Source: JBQTIQ01 sp052387955 | Lineage (GTDB): Bacteria; Actinomycetota; Acidimicrobiia; Acidimicrobiales; JACDCH01 | Direction of reading: 5' to 3' | DNA: 21,438 nucleotides | Assembly: GCA_052387955.1 (NCBI GenBank) | Contig: JBQTIQ010000063.1 | Span: 1-21,438, forward strand | Part shown: positions 21,095-21,438 of the stretch, piece by piece | Layout of the letters: each line of letters begins with the position of its first letter | How positions within the stretch are numbered: position 1 is the first letter of the stretch | Notes under the pieces: model-generated | What the model was told of the DNA's origin: nothing | The model's input: the letters and a program-made list of their open reading frames with translations, nothing else | Database searches by the model: none | Translations under genes and position numbers: made by a program

Positions 21095-21438
21095 GTGGGA
21101 ACGCGCATCCTGACCGTCGAAGACGACGAGCGCATCCGTACCGCGGTCAAGATGGCCCTGGAGGACGAGGGCTGGGTCGTGGAAGAGGCGGACACCGGCG
21201 AGCTGGCCCTCGATGCCTTTCACCGTCACCCTGCCGATGTGGTGTTGATCGACATCATGCTGCCCGGGATCGACGGGTTCGAGGTGTGCCGATCGTTGCG
21301 CCGGACCAGCGACGTGCCCATCGTCATGGTCACGGCCCGGGCCGACACCCATGACGTCGTGGCCCGCCGCGGGGCCGGCGCCCCCGCCAACCAGACCAAG
21401 CCGGTCGCGCCCCAGGAGCGCACGGCCCCGATACGGGC
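21095..21438 (+). CDS. Response regulator receiver domain (3' end cut by window edge)
   Basis: 114 codons of a CheY-like receiver domain are present; any output domain lies beyond the window. Visible are ILTVEDDERIR (acidic pair Asp10-Asp11), the phospho-acceptor Asp53 in LIDIMLPGIDGFEV, Thr80-Ala81 (VMVTARAD) and Lys102 (TKPVAP). The pattern suggests an OmpR-type regulator. The start is GTG 21095, giving MGTRILTVEDDE; a CACGAT box ends 6 bases upstream. The last ~26 residues are odd: where receivers have GLEAGADDY, the sequence reads RRGAGAPAN, and further unusual residues follow (QERTAPIR instead of the expected KELTARIR) without any frameshift. This looks like poor sequence quality at a contig end rather than biology. 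Confidence 0.85.
   Translation, partial: MGTRILTVEDDERIRTAVKMALEDEGWVVEEADTGELALDAFHRHPADVVLIDIMLPGIDGFEVCRSLRRTSDVPIVMVTARADTHDVVARRGAGAPANQTKPVAPQERTAPIR

Noticed and set aside
1..21438. tRNA, rRNA, prophage or insertion sequence
   Set aside because: No cloverleaf-like, rRNA-like, transposase, integrase or phage structural sequences were recognised in any frame by reading. A tRNAscan or HMM search would be the decisive check.

Overview
The window comes from a very GC-rich genome (about 70% by eye). It is almost certainly an actinobacterium and plausibly in or near the Acidimicrobiia. The grounds are the mraZ-rsmH-ftsL-ftsI-murE order, a DUF3040 membrane protein, an actinobacterial-type PBP3 with an SxNK active site, a transmembrane Ser/Thr kinase, and many start codons that lie 6-9 bases behind a TANNNT box (leaderless mRNA). 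The lineage is an inference; there is no rRNA here.

Layout. Positions 1-5475 (minus strand) hold the start of the division and cell-wall (dcw) cluster: mraZ, rsmH, ftsL, ftsI and a 3'-truncated murE. rsmH/ftsL and ftsI/murE are joined by TGATG stop-start overlaps. mraZ is preceded by a phased array of MraZ boxes. The 213-base mraZ-rsmH gap holds a long RNA-type inverted repeat with a competing hairpin. Positions 5646-6401 (plus) encode an SDR-fold protein without the catalytic Tyr/Lys. Positions 6402-6587 are two tandem 93-bp repeats, and a third inverted copy lies at 7249-7302. On the minus strand, 6590-9066 hold a lipoate-ligase-like protein, an HNH endonuclease, a small conserved-looking protein and a ROK sugar kinase. 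A 24-bp divergent promoter separates the ROK gene from a plus-strand operon (9091-13646) of a MoxR ATPase, a DUF58 protein and a membrane transglutaminase. Convergent to it are a transmembrane Ser/Thr kinase, a DUF3040 protein and DNA polymerase IV (13871-17260, minus). A small two-helix membrane protein (17340, plus) is divergent from dinB. A PIG-L deacetylase and a threonine aldolase (minus) follow. Last come an inositol-phosphatase-family enzyme, a STAS-like protein and a truncated response regulator (plus).

How the parts fit. The dcw block makes and controls septal peptidoglycan: MraZ is the regulator, RsmH modifies 16S rRNA, FtsL and FtsI belong to the divisome, and MurE makes the UDP-muramoyl-tripeptide. 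The MoxR-DUF58-transglutaminase operon is a chaperone-type ATPase with membrane partners, with a receptor-like kinase next door. The rest are largely independent housekeeping or accessory genes. No phage, IS element, CRISPR array, tRNA or rRNA was seen, and no gene-free stretch exceeds 300 bases. The most interesting unexplained items are the mraZ-rsmH leader structure, the 93-bp repeat family that abuts stop codons, and the overlapping leaderless promoters.
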